From JBDHTS01 sp044220535 (lineage in GTDB: Bacteria > Pseudomonadota > Alphaproteobacteria > Micavibrionales > Micavibrionaceae): DNA of 15,807 nt. The stretch lies in contig JBGAQU010000066.1 in the NCBI GenBank assembly GCA_044220535.1, positions 1-15,807 on the forward strand, written 5' to 3'. This document shows positions 1 through 6,369 of the stretch, piece after piece (the first letter of the stretch is position 1; the number at the start of each line of letters is the position of its first letter). The translations under genes and the position numbers were made by a program. Under the pieces are notes generated by a model. The model had not been told where the DNA came from, searched no databases, and worked only from the letters and a program-made list of their open reading frames with translations.

Positions 1-10
1 GACGGACGAT

Positions 11-622
11 GTGATGGAAGACAGCAACCTGGTCGGCAAGGGCGTTTCAGTCGATCTTTTGAAAAAAGTGCCCTTTTTGCGCACGCTTTATGTCGGTGCG
101 GGCTGGGAACAGAAAGCCATGGAATCAGAGCCGATCGATATAGATCTCAGCCTGTTCCTGCTTAATAAAAATGAACAGACGCGCGAGGACGCGGATTTTG
201 TATTCTACAACCAGCCGACATCCTGCGAAGGCGCCATCAAATATGGCGGCGACAGCCGCACGGGCGCAGGGCAAGGCGACGATGAAGGCATCAATATCGA
301 CCTGAATGGCATCCCCTACGATATCGTCAAGATCATGGTGGTCTTAAGCATTTATGATGAAAATGCGCGCGGCGATAATTTCGGCATGGTGCGCAGCATG
401 TATGTGCGCATTATGAACAAGGAAGACAATCTTGAAATCGGTCGTTTCCTGCTGGATACGGAAGACTTTAAAAATGAAACCGCCATTTTTGCCGCCGTGA
501 TCGTCCGCGAAGGACCGCGCTGGTATTTCAACACTCTGGGTGAAACCGGCGGCAAGGGCGGGCTGGCCTCCATAGCCCAACGCTATGGCATCATTGTCAA
601 GGAACTGCAGTCTACCAGTTAA
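11..622 (+). CDS. TerD family (tellurium/stress resistance) protein, 5' end uncertain
   Basis: TerD-domain protein of about 200 residues, probably cytoplasmic. The family binds calcium and is linked to tellurite, phage and general stress responses; the exact role is unknown. Family signatures seen are a DIDLSLFLL stretch near residue 43, FVFYNQ near residue 63, a GAIKYGGDSRTG segment, and the acidic GDDEGINIDL segment near residue 90 followed by a hydrophobic strand and IYDENARGDNFG. These acidic clusters match the usual calcium-binding positions. The frame is open to the left edge. GTG at 11 and ATG at 14 are possible starts, but no ribosome binding site is visible, so the gene may begin before the window. 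The stop shares TTAA with the stop of the opposing DUF1150 gene. Family assignment is confident; the start is not. Confidence 0.9.
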   Translation: MMEDSNLVGKGVSVDLLKKVPFLRTLYVGAGWEQKAMESEPIDIDLSLFLLNKNEQTREDADFVFYNQPTSCEGAIKYGGDSRTGAGQGDDEGINIDLNGIPYDIVKIMVVLSIYDENARGDNFGMVRSMYVRIMNKEDNLEIGRFLLDTEDFKNETAIFAAVIVREGPRWYFNTLGETGGKGGLASIAQRYGIIVKELQSTS

Positions 623-849
623 TGCAGCATGACCGGCGCCAGATCGTTACTGCGCAGGACCATGATTGCCTGATCCGGCTGGTCCTGAATGCTGAGGAGC
701 GTGCCGTCGGCGGCATGAACTGACCATACCTTGCGGTGATCATTCAGAACCGCCGGGCGGATATACGCAATCTGGTTCATGCCGAGCATCAGGAAATTCT
801 GCGGCGACAGCGTTTTCAGCAGATTCCGCGTCGTGTTGTCTGTGTTCAT
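619..849 (-). CDS. DUF1150 family small protein, downstream partner of Hsp20
   Basis: A 76-residue protein that matches my memory of DUF1150, a small alphaproteobacterial family usually found directly downstream of an hsp20 gene. Recognisable parts are the AYIRP segment in the middle, the VHAADGTLL segment, and a C-terminal NDLAPVMLH that resembles the family's usual ending. No signal peptide or membrane helix is visible. Its ATG overlaps the hsp20 TGA in an ATGA, so translation is probably coupled and it should share heat-shock control with hsp20. Its biochemical function is unknown. It ends inside the last codons of the convergent terD-family gene. Confidence 0.85.
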   Translation of the reverse strand: MNTDNTTRNLLKTLSPQNFLMLGMNQIAYIRPAVLNDHRKVWSVHAADGTLLSIQDQPDQAIMVLRSNDLAPVMLH

Positions 850-1331
850 GGCATGTCTCCCGTTTTTGTTATTGTATCCGTATGTCCGCGACCATCAATT
901 GGCATAGCCTGCCCGGATGCATGGGGCGCGGCAATGGCGATTTTCTGCACAGTCGTTTGCGGTTGAATCCGTTCCATCTCGATATGCAGCAATCCGTTAT
1001 CCAATAAGGCCCCCTTCACTCTGATCCCGTCCGCCAGCACATAGCTGCGCTGGAACTGGCGCGCGGCGATACCGCGATGCAGATAGCGCCTGCTCTGGTC
1101 GTCCTTTTGGCGGCCCCGCACGGTCAGATGGTCGTTCTCCACCAGAACCTCAAGGTCGTCCATGGTAAATCCGGCAACGGCCAGCGTAATACGCAACCCG
1201 TTTTCACCAAGCTGTTCGATGTTATAGGGAGGATACCCTTCAGAGGACTTCTTGATCCGTTCAAGCTCACGCTCGAAACGGTCAAAGCCCAGGAAGAAAG
1301 ACTGGTCGAATAAAGATAACCTTGCAGACAT
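846..1331 (-). CDS. Small heat-shock protein, Hsp20/alpha-crystallin family
   Basis: ATP-independent holdase chaperone of the IbpA type that binds unfolding proteins in the cytoplasm. The 161-residue length is typical. The N-terminal arm (about residues 1-36) carries SLFDQSFFLGFDRF, common in IbpA-like proteins. The alpha-crystallin domain spans roughly residues 37-125 and includes GLRITLAVAGF and the hallmark DNGLLHIEM. The C-terminal tail holds an IxI-type anchor (KIAIA) near residue 131. The start is supported by a very strong Shine-Dalgarno AGGAGG six bases upstream. That site is buried in a predicted leader hairpin, and an RpoH-like promoter lies further upstream. The DUF1150 gene follows with an ATGA overlap, giving a two-gene heat-shock operon. 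Confidence 0.95.
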   Translation of the reverse strand: MSARLSLFDQSFFLGFDRFERELERIKKSSEGYPPYNIEQLGENGLRITLAVAGFTMDDLEVLVENDHLTVRGRQKDDQSRRYLHRGIAARQFQRSYVLADGIRVKGALLDNGLLHIEMERIQPQTTVQKIAIAAPHASGQAMPIDGRGHTDTITKTGDMP

Positions 1332-1332
1332 A

Positions 1333-1358
1333 AAACCCCTCCTTTGAGGAAGCGATTT
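1333..1358 (-). promoter_or_regulatory. ROSE-like RNA thermometer hairpin over the hsp20 ribosome binding site
   Basis: Read on the minus strand, the leader forms CUUCCU-CAA-AGGAGG, which pairs the whole Shine-Dalgarno. The stem continues below as AAAUC against GGUUU, with one bulged G between the two halves. The anti-SD strand contains UCGCU, which fits the UYGCU signature of ROSE elements, where a G opposite the SD makes the stem heat-labile. ROSE thermometers are known in leaders of alphaproteobacterial small heat-shock genes. Pairing was done by eye; no folding energy was computed. Confidence 0.7.
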
Positions 1359-1403
1359 CTAAATAAGAGGCCCGCCCCTGCGGCGCCCCTTCCTGTCTAT
1401 ATT

Positions 1404-1432
1404 ATATAAGTCCGGCGGGGTTTAAGTCCAAT
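1404..1432 (-). promoter_or_regulatory. Candidate RpoH (sigma-32) promoter of hsp20-DUF1150
   Basis: On the minus strand, ATTG (1432-1429) is followed after 18 bases by CTTATAT (1410-1404). This resembles the alphaproteobacterial RpoH pattern as I recall it, CTTG, 16-18 bases, CYTATNT, with one mismatch in the -35 part. It sits about 70 bases upstream of the hsp20 start, leaving room for the thermometer leader. The overlapping TATAAT could also serve the housekeeping sigma factor. Confidence 0.55.
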
Positions 1433-1437
1433 GGCCG

Positions 1438-1620
1438 TTAATGGGAAGATTTTCCTGGTTTACGGACAAACAACCGGTCGCAATACCCGCATTCAACCTG
1501 GGGGGTGGATGCGAAGCTGTACCAGACCATGGGATGGCCCAGCGCCCCGCCGCCGCCATCGCAGCTGACCTCATCGGCGTCGGATTCGATGGTGATGGTT
1601 TCAGGGGCATGCGCTGTCAT
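1438..1620 (-). CDS. CHCC zinc-finger protein (NDUFS6-like, zf-CHCC)
   Basis: A 60-residue protein of the zf-CHCC family, which includes the zinc-binding domain of mitochondrial complex I subunit NDUFS6 and many short alphaproteobacterial proteins. The core reads VSCDGGGGALGHP, then CGYCDRLFV, giving the Cys-His-Cys-Cys zinc ligands in the family order. The N-terminus TAHAPETI also fits the family. By analogy it may belong to the NADH dehydrogenase peripheral arm, but the sequence alone does not prove this. No strong ribosome binding site precedes the ATG. The gene ends six bases before the candidate hsp20 promoter, so the two are probably transcribed separately. Confidence 0.85.
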   Translation of the reverse strand: MTAHAPETITIESDADEVSCDGGGGALGHPMVWYSFASTPQVECGYCDRLFVRKPGKSSH

Positions 1621-1719
1621 CGGATGATCCGTTTTTTAAAGGTTGATTAAGGGCTTGATCCTATAATCCGCCTATAGGGTGGCATCACATCGTGCCACTT
1701 GCAAGAGGGTTTACAATCC

Positions 1720-2784
1720 ATGGCGGATCATCCAAAGCCGCATTTTGTCGACAATCGTATCGTCAAAGGCAATGAAGGGCGATATGTCGAACTGTCCGTC
1801 CGCCCGGCGAAGGTGCTGGAAAGCTGGCGCATGTCGCTGTTTTCGTTTGAATGGCTGCGCCCGGACGGAAAAATCAAACCGACGGAGGATCTGCCCGAAG
1901 CCGAACAAGAACGAAAAAAAGCGGTCGAGAATGCCCTGAAAACCGGGCAGGCGCTGGAAAAACCGGTTTTGGGAATCGGCATGCTGGATAATGTGGAAAT
2001 CGGCGCGGGACGCGCCGTCTTTCTGACTCTGGCCGATCAAGGCGTCCCTTCTGTGCCCGTTCATATCCCGCAAAGCCATATGAAGGCTTTCAAGCCATTC
2101 CTTGCGAATGATAAGGAAGCCGGCAATGTATTGTATTACCTGCTGGTGGCGGTCGTCCTGTTATCGGCCCTGTCCATAGCCGTTGCCACCGGATGGCAAA
2201 GCTCCGTCAAATCCTTATCCGAGGACAAGCAGAGGCTGTTGGCGACAGAAATACTATCTTACAGCGACAATGTCGCAAAATCAGTTTCCCAGCTGCGCCT
2301 GCGTGGTATAACAATGTCTCAGCTTCGATTTTCATCTCCAGACCTGCCGGCCGGGTACGGAACGTACGGCACAACGCCGGAGGCCGAATTGTTCAACCCC
2401 GATGGCGGCGGCCTCCATTATCGCCCGCCGCCCGAGGAAGCGATGACAACACCGGGCAACTTTGTGTTCACCGCCGCCAACGCCATTTATGAAATCGGCA
2501 CCACCTGCACCAGCGCCTCTTGCACCGACCTGATCATGATTGCAGGCCCTTTAAAAACCGAAATTTGTACCATGCTGAACAGTATGGTTGATGTCAGCAA
2601 TATTTCAGGGTCGCCGCCATCCAATGCCACAGGCGATGTCACCACCTTGTTTGCAGGAACACCAAGTTATACAGCGACAATCGGCGCAGCCTCAGGCCCC
2701 GCCTATAATCTGACTGGCAAAACTGCGGGCTGCTTCAATAAATCCGGTGACAATTATTTTTACCAGGTGCTAGTGCCGCAATAG
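1720..2784 (+). CDS. Fusion of a conserved soluble domain with a pilin-like membrane protein
   Basis: A 354-residue protein with two dissimilar halves. Residues 1 to about 130 form a soluble domain with features such as RYVELSVRPAKVLESW and KPVLGIGMLDNVEIGAGRAV; I cannot name this domain. Residues about 134-157 are one membrane helix preceded by EAGNVLYY, followed by an amphipathic helix (LSEDKQRLLATEI...VSQLRLRG) and a Gly/Pro/Cys-rich region ending NYFYQVLVPQ. From memory this second half resembles pilin- or pseudopilin-like proteins of about 210-240 residues in Micavibrio-like bacteria, which normally have only a short N-terminus. The predicted topology is N-in, C-out. ATG 1720 is chosen over TTG 1699 because GAGGG lies about 11 bases upstream. 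An internal ATG at 2080 could start the pilin part alone but lacks a clear SD. No prepilin peptidase site with Glu at +5 is visible. Confidence 0.75.
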   Translation: MADHPKPHFVDNRIVKGNEGRYVELSVRPAKVLESWRMSLFSFEWLRPDGKIKPTEDLPEAEQERKKAVENALKTGQALEKPVLGIGMLDNVEIGAGRAVFLTLADQGVPSVPVHIPQSHMKAFKPFLANDKEAGNVLYYLLVAVVLLSALSIAVATGWQSSVKSLSEDKQRLLATEILSYSDNVAKSVSQLRLRGITMSQLRFSSPDLPAGYGTYGTTPEAELFNPDGGGLHYRPPPEEAMTTPGNFVFTAANAIYEIGTTCTSASCTDLIMIAGPLKTEICTMLNSMVDVSNISGSPPSNATGDVTTLFAGTPSYTATIGAASGPAYNLTGKTAGCFNKSGDNYFYQVLVPQ

Positions 2785-2787
2785 GTC

Positions 2788-3150
2788 CTAAATCTGCAAT
2801 TTTTTGACGGTAACCTGGCCCGGAGCGGCTACTTTAGGAACAGGAAAAAACTCATTTAAATAAGACGCTTTCACTTTTTGTTTTGCGTCTTCATCCGCAA
2901 TATCAAAATTTCTTTCTATGCTTGAAATACCTTGTTTGTGGAGAGCATGGCCCTCTCCGCGTCCCAAATGAAAGCTTGGATCGTTGCTTTTAAATAAAAC
3001 CATGTTTTCATGGCCGTCTATGCTCATTTCAATTTCAAGAAGTTCGATAGATTTTCCCAGACCTTCTATATGACCTATAATGCAGGTAAGTGCTTTTTCT
3101 GCATCTGATTTTTTTACAATTATATAGTTTTTAGCAGAATCCCAGGCCAT
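2788..3150 (-). CDS. Hypothetical protein, 120 residues
   Basis: I do not recognise this protein. It has 120 residues, is mixed in charge and rich in Lys, Glu and Ile, and shows no signal peptide or membrane helix. An N-terminal alpha/beta-like part (NYIIVKKSDAEKALTCIIGHIEGL) is followed by IEMSIDGHENMVLF, a Gly/His segment (HLGRGEGHALHKQG) and a tail ending VKKLQI. The start is supported by AAAGGA seven bases upstream. It is convergent with the pilin-like fusion, with only three bases between the stops. Its base composition is more AT-rich than the neighbouring housekeeping genes, and the upstream gap of 77 bases is very AT-rich, so it may have been acquired. Confidence 0.65.
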   Translation of the reverse strand: MAWDSAKNYIIVKKSDAEKALTCIIGHIEGLGKSIELLEIEMSIDGHENMVLFKSNDPSFHLGRGEGHALHKQGISSIERNFDIADEDAKQKVKASYLNEFFPVPKVAAPGQVTVKKLQI

Positions 3151-3175
3151 TGGATCATCCTTTCAAATTAAATCC

Positions 3176-3197
3176 TGAAAATGATAACCAATTTTCA
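3176..3197. promoter_or_regulatory. Dyad upstream of the 120-residue gene, possible operator
   Basis: TGAAAAT and ATTTTCA form a 7-bp inverted repeat around the 8-base centre GATAACCA. The left part, GAAAATGATAACCA, resembles half of a classical Fur box (GATAATGATAATCA). It lies 26 bases upstream of the minus-strand 120-residue gene and may be an operator or simply AT-rich chance. Confidence 0.25.
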
Positions 3198-3227
3198 TTA
3201 ATATGCCAAATAAATTTGCTTCTTACC

Positions 3228-4583
3228 TTAAACCCGCCGCCACCTCGCCCCTTGCGGCGTATCTTCAATCACAATGCCTTTGGCCGCAAATAAATCACGA
3301 ATTTCATCCGCGCGTTTGAAATTCTTGTTTTTCCGTGCCTGCTGACGCTCTTCCAGCAATTGGTCTATTTCGGCATCCCCGCCGCCATAACCCAGCCACG
3401 CGGCAGGGTCTGCCTGCAAAAGCCCAAGCAGCTTTCCGGCTGCCAGCAAGGCGCCTTTCAATTTCGCATCATCGCTTTTGTCCTTGTCCAGGGCCTTCAA
3501 TGCGGTCAGAGCACCGGCTGTATTTAGATCGTCGAGCAACGGTGTAATAACCGACTCCGGCACATCCGCATCCTTTGCCTGCACGTCCCTCAAATCGTAC
3601 AGCGTACGGTAAAACCCGTCGAGAATGGTTTTGCTTTGCTGCAGAAGGGTTTCCGTCCAGTCCAGCGGGGCGCGATAATGGGCGGAGAGCAGCGCCAGCC
3701 GCAACACCTCCCCATCCCAGTCGCTGAGCAAATGATGCGCCAGGCGTACATTGCCCAGCGACTTCGACATCTTCTCGCCCTCAACCGTCACAAACCCGTT
3801 ATGCACCCAGACTTTGGCAAAGGCCGCCAGATCCGTCTTGCCATGGGCGCAGCAGCTTTGCGCAATCTCATTTTCATGATGGGGGAATTTCAGATCCGCG
3901 CCCCCGCCATGGATATCGAACGGCAACCCCAGATGCTTTTCCGCCATGGCGGAGCATTCGATGTGCCAGCCAGGCCGCCCAAAACCCCAGGGTGAATCCC
4001 ATCCCGGCTGGTCCTTCGTGCTCGGTTTCCACAACACAAAATCGGCGGCGTCTTTTTTATACGGCGCAACCTCGACCCGCGCCCCGGCGATCTGGTCATC
4101 CCGGCTGCGCCCGGACAGGCCGCCATAGGAAGGGAAGGACGGCACATTGAACAGGACGTGATTGTTGCCTTCATAAGCATGACCGCTCTCGATCAACGCC
4201 TCAATCAGTGTGATCATCTCCGTGATATGCCCGGTCGCGCGCGGCTGTACGTCCGGCAACGCCACGCCCAGCGCCGTCATATCCTCATTATAGATGCGGG
4301 CGTACTTCTCTGTAATGGCATCGATGGCCTGCCCGGTTTCAATGGATGCCGCCATGATTTTATCGTCGACATCCGTGATGTTGGACGCATAGGTCACTTT
4401 CGCATACTGGCGGCGCAAAACCCGCACCAGCATATCGAACACGACCGCCATACGCGCATTGCCGATATGCGCAAAGTCATAAACGGTCGGCCCGCAGGCA
4501 TAAACCCGGATATGACCCGGGTCGATGGGCGCAAACGCCTCTTTTTTGCCGGATAGCGTGTTGTGGAGCGATAAAACAGGCAC
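3228..4583 (-). CDS. cysS: Cysteinyl-tRNA synthetase
   Basis: Class I aminoacyl-tRNA synthetase that attaches cysteine to tRNA-Cys in the cytoplasm. With the start chosen here it has 451 residues, close to the usual 460. Signatures are ACGPTVYD with the zinc ligand Cys30, the HIGH-type motif as HIGN at 39-42, GWHIECSAM with Cys210, FPHHENEIAQS with the His ligands near 235, and KMSKS at 271-275. The C-terminus keeps the usual RxxKNFKRADEIRD helix and a final GxRWRR segment. GTG 4583 is preferred because AAGGA lies seven bases upstream and the protein then begins PVLSLHNTL, as family members do. The longer frame to 4622 only reads into the palindromic repeat. It is divergent from folE. Confidence 0.95.
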   Translation of the reverse strand: MPVLSLHNTLSGKKEAFAPIDPGHIRVYACGPTVYDFAHIGNARMAVVFDMLVRVLRRQYAKVTYASNITDVDDKIMAASIETGQAIDAITEKYARIYNEDMTALGVALPDVQPRATGHITEMITLIEALIESGHAYEGNNHVLFNVPSFPSYGGLSGRSRDDQIAGARVEVAPYKKDAADFVLWKPSTKDQPGWDSPWGFGRPGWHIECSAMAEKHLGLPFDIHGGGADLKFPHHENEIAQSCCAHGKTDLAAFAKVWVHNGFVTVEGEKMSKSLGNVRLAHHLLSDWDGEVLRLALLSAHYRAPLDWTETLLQQSKTILDGFYRTLYDLRDVQAKDADVPESVITPLLDDLNTAGALTALKALDKDKSDDAKLKGALLAAGKLLGLLQADPAAWLGYGGGDAEIDQLLEERQQARKNKNFKRADEIRDLFAAKGIVIEDTPQGARWRRV

Positions 4584-4606
4584 GAAAACATCCTTTTTAT
4601 TTAAAT

Positions 4607-4668
4607 AACCACGAATGGACACGAATGGACAATAATAAATTGGTGTCCATTCGTGTCCATTCGTGGTT
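4607..4668. repeat. Perfect 25-bp palindromic repeat between cysS and folE
   Basis: Two 25-base arms (4607-4631 and 4644-4668) are exact reverse complements around a 12-base AT-rich loop. Each arm holds two tandem copies of a 10-base unit (GTCCATTCGT on the right arm) and ends in AACCAC / GTGGTT at the outer edges. The element fills most of the 95-base gap between the two start codons, so it must lie in the leader or promoter of one or both genes. No T-run follows in either direction, so it does not look like a simple terminator. I recall similar CACGAATGGA repeats scattered in many environmental bacterial genomes. Confidence 0.95.
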
Positions 4669-4678
4669 TATTTTCTCT

Positions 4679-5275
4679 ATGAAAACAAAAGCGACCGAAC
4701 AGAATTCACAGCGCCCCAGCCGCGAAGAGGCTGAAAAAGCCATTGAAACCCTGATCCGCTATCTGGGTGAGGATCCGTCGCGCGAAGGCCTGCGCGAAAC
4801 ACCCGCCCGCGTCGTCCGCGCATGGGATGAATATTGTGAAGGTTACAGGGCCGACGAAGGCCAGATCCTCGACAAGACCTTCAGCGACCTGGTCGGTTTC
4901 GACGATTTCGTGCTGGTGAAAAACATCCACTTCGTCTCCCATTGCGAACACCATATGGCCCCGATTATCGGCGTCGCACATATCGCCTACTGGCCGGACA
5001 GGCACGTGGTCGGCATCAGCAAGCTGGGCCGCATCGTCGATACGTACGCCAAACGCCTCTCCAGCCAGGAAACCATGACTAGGCGCATCGCCGAAGCCCT
5101 GGAAACCCACCTGAAACCCAAAGGCCTCGCCCTGACCATCGACGCCGAGCATCACTGCATGAGCGACCGCGGCGTCAAAAAACCCGGCAGTTCGACCGTG
5201 ACCAGCCTGTTCACCGGCATCTTCAAGGAACGCCCGAATATCCAGCAAAGATTTCTCGAAAATATAAGAACGTAA
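4679..5275 (+). CDS. folE: GTP cyclohydrolase I
   Basis: Converts GTP to 7,8-dihydroneopterin triphosphate, the first step toward folate and also the entry to queuosine-type 7-deazapurines. The protein has 198 residues. Zinc ligands are in place: Cys89 and His92 in HCEHH and Cys160 in HHCMSDRGV. Other family parts are GLRETPARV near the N-terminus, VVGISKLGRIVDTYAKRLSSQE, and the C-terminal SSTVTSLFTGIFKE. I chose ATG 4679, since the open frame back to 4625 is coded by the palindromic repeat and does not resemble FolE. There is no clear Shine-Dalgarno before 4679; the repeat ends only 10 bases upstream. It is divergent from cysS. Confidence 0.95.
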   Translation: MKTKATEQNSQRPSREEAEKAIETLIRYLGEDPSREGLRETPARVVRAWDEYCEGYRADEGQILDKTFSDLVGFDDFVLVKNIHFVSHCEHHMAPIIGVAHIAYWPDRHVVGISKLGRIVDTYAKRLSSQETMTRRIAEALETHLKPKGLALTIDAEHHCMSDRGVKKPGSSTVTSLFTGIFKERPNIQQRFLENIRT

Positions 5276-5294
5276 TTATTAAACTTATAATTAC
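5272..5294 (+). repeat. AT-rich inverted repeat at the end of folE
   Basis: GTAATTAT and ATAATTAC are perfect 8-base arms around a 7-base loop, and the left arm contains the folE stop codon. No T-run follows and the stem is nearly all A-T, so it is at most a weak terminator or a 3'-end stem. It opens an AT-rich gap of about 120 bases before the next gene. Confidence 0.4.
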
Positions 5295-5331
5295 TAAGTA
5301 AATTCAAAGAGATAAGTCATAAAATAAAAAA

Positions 5332-5365
5332 TTGACATAATAATAAATGGCTGCTAAGTTTAGCA
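5332..5365 (+). promoter_or_regulatory. Candidate promoter and operator of the 300-residue gene
   Basis: A perfect TTGACA -35 box (5332-5337) is followed after 17 bases by TAAGTT (5355-5360), a poor -10 box. The inverted repeat TGCTAA-GT-TTAGCA (5352-5365) sits across the -10 position, where a repressor could block polymerase. The leader is about 30 bases and ends in a good ribosome binding site. Confidence 0.45.
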
Positions 5366-5396
5366 TCTGTTTAAATATTCAAAAAGGAAGAAAATT

Positions 5397-6299
5397 ATGT
5401 CTACCAAGCAATTTTTAATCCTGCCTGATGATATTGACGCATCTCAGTATTATTACGAACGGGATCAAAAAGCGGCGCCTTCAGCAATTAAGATCGCTAA
5501 ATTAAGCGCGGCCTTTTTCTCACCCGGCACTCAATATGATCCCTGTACAGCGCTCATCCGGGCTGATGGCTCATCTACACGCCTTTATTATCAGGCCGAG
5601 AGCGGCAGCCGCGGCACATCGCCAAACGCCCACCAGCATCACCGCGCCTTAATCTCGGTTATTGAAGCTGCGACTGAGCAAAAACTGATTGAAACCGGAG
5701 AGCAAGAGCAGTTCGATGGAACGGCAATTACCAATCTTAATCCCGCCTACGCTTTGGGTTTCTTGCATCGCAAAGGGAATTTATCGGTATTTGTAAAAGG
5801 ACTCTCCACCGACCATCAAGTGGAAAATAAATCCGTCCATGAACCGTTGATAACGGATATCATGGATGCGATCCAGGATTCGCATACTTTAGATTTTAAT
5901 GATAACAGCAAATCTACCTTGACTGTCAGTAAGCCTTCGATTCGAGCCGTCTGGCAGAATTTTGGTGCCGTTTTTCTGTTGCTGGATGGAATGCAAAAAC
6001 CCACACAGCTTCCGATTGACAGAGACCGTCCGAAAACTGCCGACCGCATTATTGACGAAATTGTCGCAGCTTCAGGCAATTTAGAAGGTGCGCGGTTGGG
6101 CAAAGATATGATGCGCAACAAGCTTGCATTTTTCGCGCGGCCGCAAGACATTGCAGGCGTGAAAATCGACGGTCCCTCTTTAAAAATCGATTTTGCCCAA
6201 GCCAACGATGTAAAAGCAGATTCTTATACTACGCCTAAATTTCTTATTACCAGCGGCGTCGACCAGGTAGCGCGAAAACTGATCTTGGCATTAGACTAG
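5397..6299 (+). CDS. Hypothetical protein, 300 residues
   Basis: I do not recognise this protein. It has no signal peptide or clear membrane helix and looks cytosolic. Visible features are an N-terminal Tyr-rich patch (QYYYERD), a Gly/Ser/His stretch (SGSRGTSPNAHQHH), a hydrophobic segment FGAVFLLLDGM near residue 190, and a C-terminal part with KLAFFARPQDIAGVKI and GVDQVARKLILALD. No catalytic motif stands out. The start is well supported by AGGAAG six bases upstream of the ATG. It has its own candidate promoter and is followed by a strong terminator, so it is probably a single-gene unit. The AT-rich flanks and less GC-biased codons compared with folE and pyrC suggest a separate origin. Confidence 0.75.
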   Translation: MSTKQFLILPDDIDASQYYYERDQKAAPSAIKIAKLSAAFFSPGTQYDPCTALIRADGSSTRLYYQAESGSRGTSPNAHQHHRALISVIEAATEQKLIETGEQEQFDGTAITNLNPAYALGFLHRKGNLSVFVKGLSTDHQVENKSVHEPLITDIMDAIQDSHTLDFNDNSKSTLTVSKPSIRAVWQNFGAVFLLLDGMQKPTQLPIDRDRPKTADRIIDEIVAASGNLEGARLGKDMMRNKLAFFARPQDIAGVKIDGPSLKIDFAQANDVKADSYTTPKFLITSGVDQVARKLILALD

Positions 6300-6322
6300 G
6301 ATTTTTTAAGAATCCTTAATTT

Positions 6323-6356
6323 AAAAAAACCAGCCTTGTGAAGGCTGGTTTTTTTT
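6323..6356. terminator. Intrinsic terminator, able to work in both directions
   Basis: Stem ACCAGCCTT-gtg-AAGGCTGGT, flanked by seven A on the left and eight T on the right, so the arms pair for up to 15 bases. It lies 24 bases after the 300-residue gene and only 13 bases before the pyrC-like ATG. A weaker 6-bp hairpin (AGGATT / AATCCT, 6298-6316) precedes it. Confidence 0.92.
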
Positions 6357-6369
6357 GCAATAAAGCCGC

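Noticed and set aside
1643..1667. TTGATT...TATAAT as a promoter for the fusion gene
   Set aside because: The TATAAT is good but the spacing to TTGATT is only 13 bases, and no other -35 box is evident at 16-18 bases.
4607..4668. Palindrome as a CRISPR or simple terminator
   Set aside because: There are only two tandem units per arm with no spacers, and no T-run follows on either strand.
4584..4678. N-terminal extensions of cysS (to 4622) and folE (to 4625)
   Set aside because: Both are coded by the palindromic repeat, do not resemble the protein families, and for cysS a better Shine-Dalgarno supports GTG 4583.
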